A stretch of 64,000 nucleotides of DNA from Silurus meridionalis (lineage: Eukaryota > Chordata > Actinopteri > Siluriformes > Siluridae). Below the pieces are notes generated by a model, which did not search any database, had not been told where the DNA came from, and saw only the letters and a list, made by a program, of their open reading frames with translations. Positions within the stretch are counted from its first letter, which is position 1; each line of letters begins with the position of its first letter. This document shows positions 59,082-64,000 of this stretch, one piece after another. Location: positions 18,263,000-18,326,999 of the forward strand of contig NC_060890.1 of assembly GCF_014805685.1 (NCBI RefSeq), written 5' to 3'. The position numbers and the translations under genes are program-made.

Positions 59082-62000
59082 TGCAAATCTCATAAACACA
59101 CCCCTAAAGAACAAAACATAACCACTCACAGTGGTTCAGCCTTTGCTACACACATACAATGAACAATCTTTTTCCTTTTTTTTTTTTTTTTTAATTTATT
59201 CAGCTGATAGTATTTCCATTGAAGCTCAAATAAACGGTGTATTGTAGTCCATCTACTCCTGCTGAAGCTTTGTGTTTGATGACTGAAATCAAGGATTTGA
59301 TTGAAATTATTATATACAAGTGATCATCAACTACTTAAAGTGGCACATTGACATAAACAGAAGATATATTAGGTAGAAAAGGGAATATCATGATTGTAGT
59401 GCAATTGTGCAATTTTTTTAATTATCTTTTTTCCTCAAAACATTGTTTAATGGTAAACTGGATGACACACATTCTCCATATGGGCGTTTTTTTTTTTTTA
59501 TGTTGAACAGGAATTACAGGCTTTCCCTGTAAGGGTAGTGATGCCCTGCTATGGGAACTCTGGTTTTGTAAAGCATCATAAAAAAAGATTTCCCAAACAT
59601 ACACTGCTGATTAGAGTCCACTGTTCTGCAAGTAATGTGTAGGACGTAAATGCACCATAAAGACAATAAAAAAATATTCAAATTAAAAATATTTGAATGA
59701 GATATTCAGGTGTCGAAAAATCTTGTTTGAACAGGACAGAGTTCACACAATCTCCCAGTGGGTTTGGCTCTCTTCTCACACGATGTCCTGTATTTGTGTT
59801 TGGGGTGCGGTGTGTAATTATTTTGTTTTGATGTTAGTTTCATTTATAGTCTATTTTGCGGTTTAAAGATCCTGAACCACCAGATCATAAAACAGCTTCA
59901 CCGATTGCTAACAGCAGACTATTCTACTATAGTTTATAACAAACCAGTGCATTAATGCAACAAATCTTCTGATCATCACCCAGTTCTCCTGCACATTGGA
60001 TCTGGTTGAAACTGGAGAGGAGGAAAATATCATATATATTGTCAGTGATTACTTTTAAGGGAACTTTTTCGCTGAGCCTAGAATATGTTGTAGTTGTAGG
60101 TAAAATTTCTTCGCAATAAACTTTGACTGAAGTGAGGATCGAGGTTTAATAGGACATCGTAATACATCCTTAATATGACTTATGTAAGTAATAATACACT
60201 GACTGCAATTAATAGATAGTCAATTCTATTCACCAAGTAATACTGATTTATTTTAATTTTATGTCTCTAGTAAAATGGCTCCTCCAGCACCTACACAAAG
60301 TAAACAAGATCACTTCAATCTTCCTGTTCACCTGCATGACTTGCGATGTTTCAATAATCCATTACTCTTTATACACAAAGCATGGACAGTCACTTAATTC
60401 ACTGCTTAATTCTGAAGAATTTTAATTTGCCAAACCTTATTTTCTGTTTTGAATTATTCTGGTTTCACATTTCAGTTGTCTGGAATTCATCTTAATGCTC
60501 CTTGTTGTTTGATTCTGCACATCTTACATTTTTAGGATTGTTCTCCAATCCTGCAACTGCACAAGTCTCTGCCACCTGACTTCCACAGAAGTGGAAAAAG
60601 TACTCATTTGAATAAATAATGTGGCAAAATACTTTCCATTAAGGGAAGAGTAACTTATAGTTACATATTGTACTTACCTTCTGTCTGTATACTGGTCATG
60701 TGCATGACTTAAGCTACATTGTTTGGAACTCAGAAGTAAAATATCTATCATATAGCTTGAATCAGCCTAGCTAATTTATGTTATGTAATGAAATCAATGT
60801 CCTTCTCCAGAGCGATTTGTAATGATCTCATTTATACAAATGAGAAGTTGAGGGTTAAGGGCCTGGCTCAAAGACCCAGCAGTGGCTGCTTGGTGTTGCT
60901 AAGATTTGAACTCACAACTTTCCAATCAATATTCTAATGCCTTAACAATAGTTTACAATATTAAAGTAAAACATTTAAATGAGTCATACTTCAGAAAATA
61001 AAAGTATTTGGCTGAGGAAGAGCCTGGAGTGTCCATCCTCAAACCTTTACAGTCTATTTGCTGATCCATTTTCAAAAACACATGAATATCTCTATCATTC
61101 CCTTAAGATTTCTCTACCTTTATGTACTAGACATGAAGTTTGTATTTTTCTGATATTTCTTTTTATAATTTCATTTCTTCTACAGCAAAATAACACAAGT
61201 ATAGCAATGAAGTATTTTCCACCAATTAATTTTCCAGCATTAGTTTGTGACTTTAGTCACAATTAATTAGTTAATTCATTCATCCTGAGTTCAATATGTA
61301 TTTATTGGCAGGACATATACATATAAAATACCTTTGAAACTCAAAGTTTAAGGGCATGTACAATTTTATTAACTGAAGTGCACCTTATATATAATATTAA
61401 AGTGATTAAAACCATTAAACAGATTTTATTCGATTTCAACAAAACTTTATTTCAGTTTTTAATTTCATTTATACTCTATAAAATAAGCTTTTCTGCTTCG
61501 ATGCCAACTTAATCAGGTTTGGGAGTGTGTTTATGTGTGGGTGTGTGTATGAGTGTGTGTGTGTGTACATGCGTGTTTGTACGTGAATTTTCAAAAATTT
61601 ATGTAAGGAAAAAAAAACGGAATTTGTTTTCACATGTGTGACGATTCGAGTGCTGATAAGGCAACATGCAGTCTTCAGGTTCTGATGACTTCAAACTAAA
61701 AACACACAGCGACATTTGAAACATTTTTCCCTGCTAAAAGCCAACAAAAGCGTACACAGGCTGAGCTGGGACACAATATCTGAGGGGTTTTGTCAAGAGA
61801 ATAAACAGATGAATAAAGTCATCAAATATTAACACATCTGGACATTCAGTTAATAAAACACAGTGCTAAAACATCATCACTGCAAATTTGCTACAGAACA
61901 ACCCACTGACAAACTCTGCAGTGGTAGAACTATTGCTTCACATCACAGGCATTAGAAATCTCTGCTATGCTGGCACACCGAATTTACAACATGCGCTGCA

Positions 62001-62930
62001 GGGAAATCAAAATCAAATCGAATAAGATGGGATTGTTTTTTTTTTCTTCTCTTTTCTCCCTCCAGCTTTTCTTTTATTTTCAGACAAACACTGCTTCTTT
62101 TTAATAAATAACAAATACTCACTTCTTGATTTCTGCCTTTTCACAAAGACAAGCAAAGAAATAGAAACATGTCTGCCAGTGCTACATGTACACTAAACAA
62201 AATAGTGTTGTATTTAAATATGGATAAATATCTATTTATTTCTTTATAGAATTCTCTATACAATAAATCTACTATTAGTGATCAAGCAAACACACAGATT
62301 TCACTTAGTCTAAGCTGAAGGAAAGTAATGGATTTGAGTTTACACACCTCATACAGCATCTTAAAGACAAAAATAACTCCAAAAATGACTGCATTCATCA
62401 GTTACAAGGATGAAACATTGACTAATTACATGCTTTAATGGATGTCTTGTGAAACGTAACCCAACCTTCACTTACATGATAATTTTCCCACACTGTATAT
62501 CACTGCCCTTACTTGTTTAAGCTGCACATTAGAAAAATATGATGTAAAATGCTTGGTTTGTTCAATTAGACTGTCTAGATGAAGGTTAAATCACATTTCT
62601 GGAAGTCAAAAAACGCACCACAGTAATTTTCACACTACACATGATTTCCTCTTCATATATGCCATTTAACATAACATTGCTTGTGTATGAAATTTGTAAC
62701 TGGAGCCGGGGGTGACAACATCAGCAGAACAGCATGACGACACCGACACTGGAGCTTTGAGGGAACGATAGCATTACACAGAACAAACAGGAGCCCAAGA
62801 AAAGGTTTGGGTTTTCATACACACGGAAACAATTTTTAAGAGATGTGTGTATAAGTGTTGCTGGGATGCCTGGACTGGAGTGAGGAAGCTGATTGCGTGA
62901 CAGAGGAAGGAAAAATGTGTTGGTTTTCGA
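59082..62930. other. Intergenic sequence, partly possible 3' UTR of the synuclein-like gene
   Basis: No exon-like frames recognised. The right part, from about 61446, could be minus-strand 3' UTR of the gene ending at 62939, because the plus strand carries TTTATT at 61446-61451 (AATAAA on the minus strand). A degenerate SINE lies at 60800-60965. Confidence 0.4.
60800..60965 (-). mobile_element. tRNA-derived SINE, reverse orientation, degenerate
   Basis: The reverse complement reads through 'gttaaggcattagaatattg', 'gtgagttcaaatcttagcaa' (B-box-like), 'cactgctgggtctttgagcc' and 'aggcccttaaccctc'. This is the same layout as the SINE at 14425-14630. Confidence 0.6.
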
Positions 62931-62938
62931 TTCCAGGC

Positions 62939-63104
62939 CTAATAACCCTGTTTGAAAGACAAAGTTGGAAAAGTTTTATTAGCATCAAACTTGTGCTGTA
63001 GATTTTTCAAATGATGTGTGATGTGTTCGACCGTGTTCGAGTGTTTTTGTGGTGTTTACCTGGCCTCCATCTCCACCTTCCATTCCGCCCTGTGAGAAAT
63101 CCGA
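62939..63104 (-). CDS. 3' end of a synuclein-like gene (two terminal coding exons, partial)
   Basis: Minus-strand exon 63060-63104 (45 bases) is bounded by 'tcctcag' and 'gtaaac' and encodes SDFSQGGMEGGDGGQ. A final exon at 62939-62947 follows acceptor 'ttcaaacag' and adds Gly-Tyr-stop. A short acidic/Gly-rich C-terminus with a last exon beginning Gly-Tyr is the layout of synuclein genes (alpha-synuclein's last exon starts GYQDYE). SNCG neighbours GLUD1 in human, so gamma-synuclein is the best guess. The conserved KTKEGV repeats would lie in upstream exons beyond 64000 and are not seen here, so the identity rests on C-terminal features and position only. Confidence 0.5.
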
Positions 63105-63108
63105 CTGA

Positions 63109-63110
<2 letters not shown>

Positions 63111-63164
<54 letters not shown>
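63111..63164. repeat. (CA)n microsatellite abutting a minus-strand splice acceptor
   Basis: About 27 CA units on the plus strand, which is (UG)n in the minus-strand transcript. It ends six bases before the exon at 63104 and replaces the normal pyrimidine tract. Confidence 0.95.
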
Positions 63165-63169
<5 letters not shown>

Positions 63170-64000
63170 TGATTACTACCTTACTATCTTTCCACTGAGT
63201 TTTTAATGTGTTTTGGCAATAGTAAATTGACTCGTCAGAGTTGTTGTTTTTTGTTTTTGCATTCCTATTTCTGAAAAACGTGTAGGTGTAATGACTATAC
63301 TATATTATCACTGTGTGTGGACGAGTGTGTAAGTTGTGTGCACATTGTGCTCTAGGTGGGATTCTAGTTATTCTTGCTGCAAAATTTTTTCAACACAATT
63401 TTTAAAGGTTCTGAATGTACGACCCTAACCAAGATGGTTACTGATCAATAAATTTTTTTTTTTATTATTTATATATAAAATGGGAATGTGGAGCAGAAAC
63501 ATCCATGTATCATCTGTGGAGATATTTGCTATAGCAAATATCTTTACTGATCTCTCTCCACTCTCTTCCTCCCTGCAATGCAGCTAGATGGTTCTGCTGA
63601 GTCACTGAACCAGGAATTTGGATCCAGACACCCCCTTTCAATTTTCTCAACTTTCACTCTGTCAATCTCTGCCTTTAGCTCAGCATTTAGACAGCCTACA
63701 ACATCAGGAATTTCACGGAAATGAAAGCCTATTAGACTTATTGGCCTGTGGGTCAGACAAACAAAAAGACATCATCATCTGTAAAGTGTTTTTTTTATGA
63801 GCTATTTGACTTAAAGTATACATTTCCCCATATTGTCAATTTAAAAAAATGCAAAAATCTGGTATGGAAAAAAGACAGACAGACAGACAGTGTACACCCA
63901 CCATGTAGATTGGAAAATATGGAAGGATTAGGATGGCTCTAGTTGCTGCAGCAAAATAAATCAGTGTCTAGATTATTTTAATTAACACATAAAACTATTA
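63170..64000. other. Probable intron of the synuclein-like gene
   Basis: No further synuclein exon is visible on the minus strand up to the window end. Contains a short (GACA)n run near 63872-63890. Nothing else recognised. Confidence 0.35.

Overview
The window is vertebrate nuclear DNA from a ray-finned fish. The genes are split into many short exons with GT-AG introns, the sequence is AT-rich, and it is crowded with microsatellites and fish-type transposable elements (Tc1/mariner, hAT-like MITEs, RTE-like and L2/Rex1-like LINEs, tRNA-derived SINEs). The repeats feel otophysan, possibly catfish, but that is a weak inference. There are no operons, CRISPR arrays or prokaryotic features.

Layout. 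1-4.4 kb: intergenic, with fragments of DNA transposons. 4.4-28 kb (+): complete epas1 (HIF-2 alpha), 15 coding exons that join into a 761-residue bHLH-PAS protein. Its 5' UTR carries a well-formed iron-responsive element, which is the HIF-2 alpha hallmark. 28-41 kb: intergenic, with an internally deleted RTE-like LINE (33.3-35.9 kb), an L2/Rex1-like LINE fragment (39.1-40.2 kb) and a tandem pair of a dispersed repeat (40.2-41.0 kb). 41.0-57.3 kb (+): complete glud1 (mitochondrial glutamate dehydrogenase), 13 coding exons, 542 residues, with several transposon insertions in its introns. 58.1-59.1 kb (-): a compact three-exon gene for an 80-residue Gly/Ala/Lys-rich protein, with its own TATA box, convergent with glud1. 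59.1-62.9 kb: intergenic or 3' UTR. 62.9-63.1 kb (-): two small terminal exons that look like the 3' end of a synuclein gene whose upstream exons lie outside the window.

Context. In human, GLUD1 sits with FAM25A, ADIRF and SNCG on 10q23, so the glud1 / small helical protein / synuclein-like order on the right side looks like conserved synteny. EPAS1 is on 2p in human, so its linkage to glud1 here is a fish-side arrangement. The two large genes are not a pathway cluster: epas1 is the oxygen- and iron-regulated transcription factor, and glud1 is a mitochondrial matrix enzyme.

Most notable points: the conserved IRE; apparent loss of the N-terminal LxxLAP prolyl-hydroxylation motif of HIF-2 alpha while the C-terminal degron and the FIH asparagine are kept; a GC-AG intron in epas1; the unassigned 80-residue gene; a UG repeat that abuts the 3' splice site of the synuclein-like exon; and a MITE plus a transposase-bearing relative inside one gene (glud1). 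I found no evidence for an entirely new biological system.
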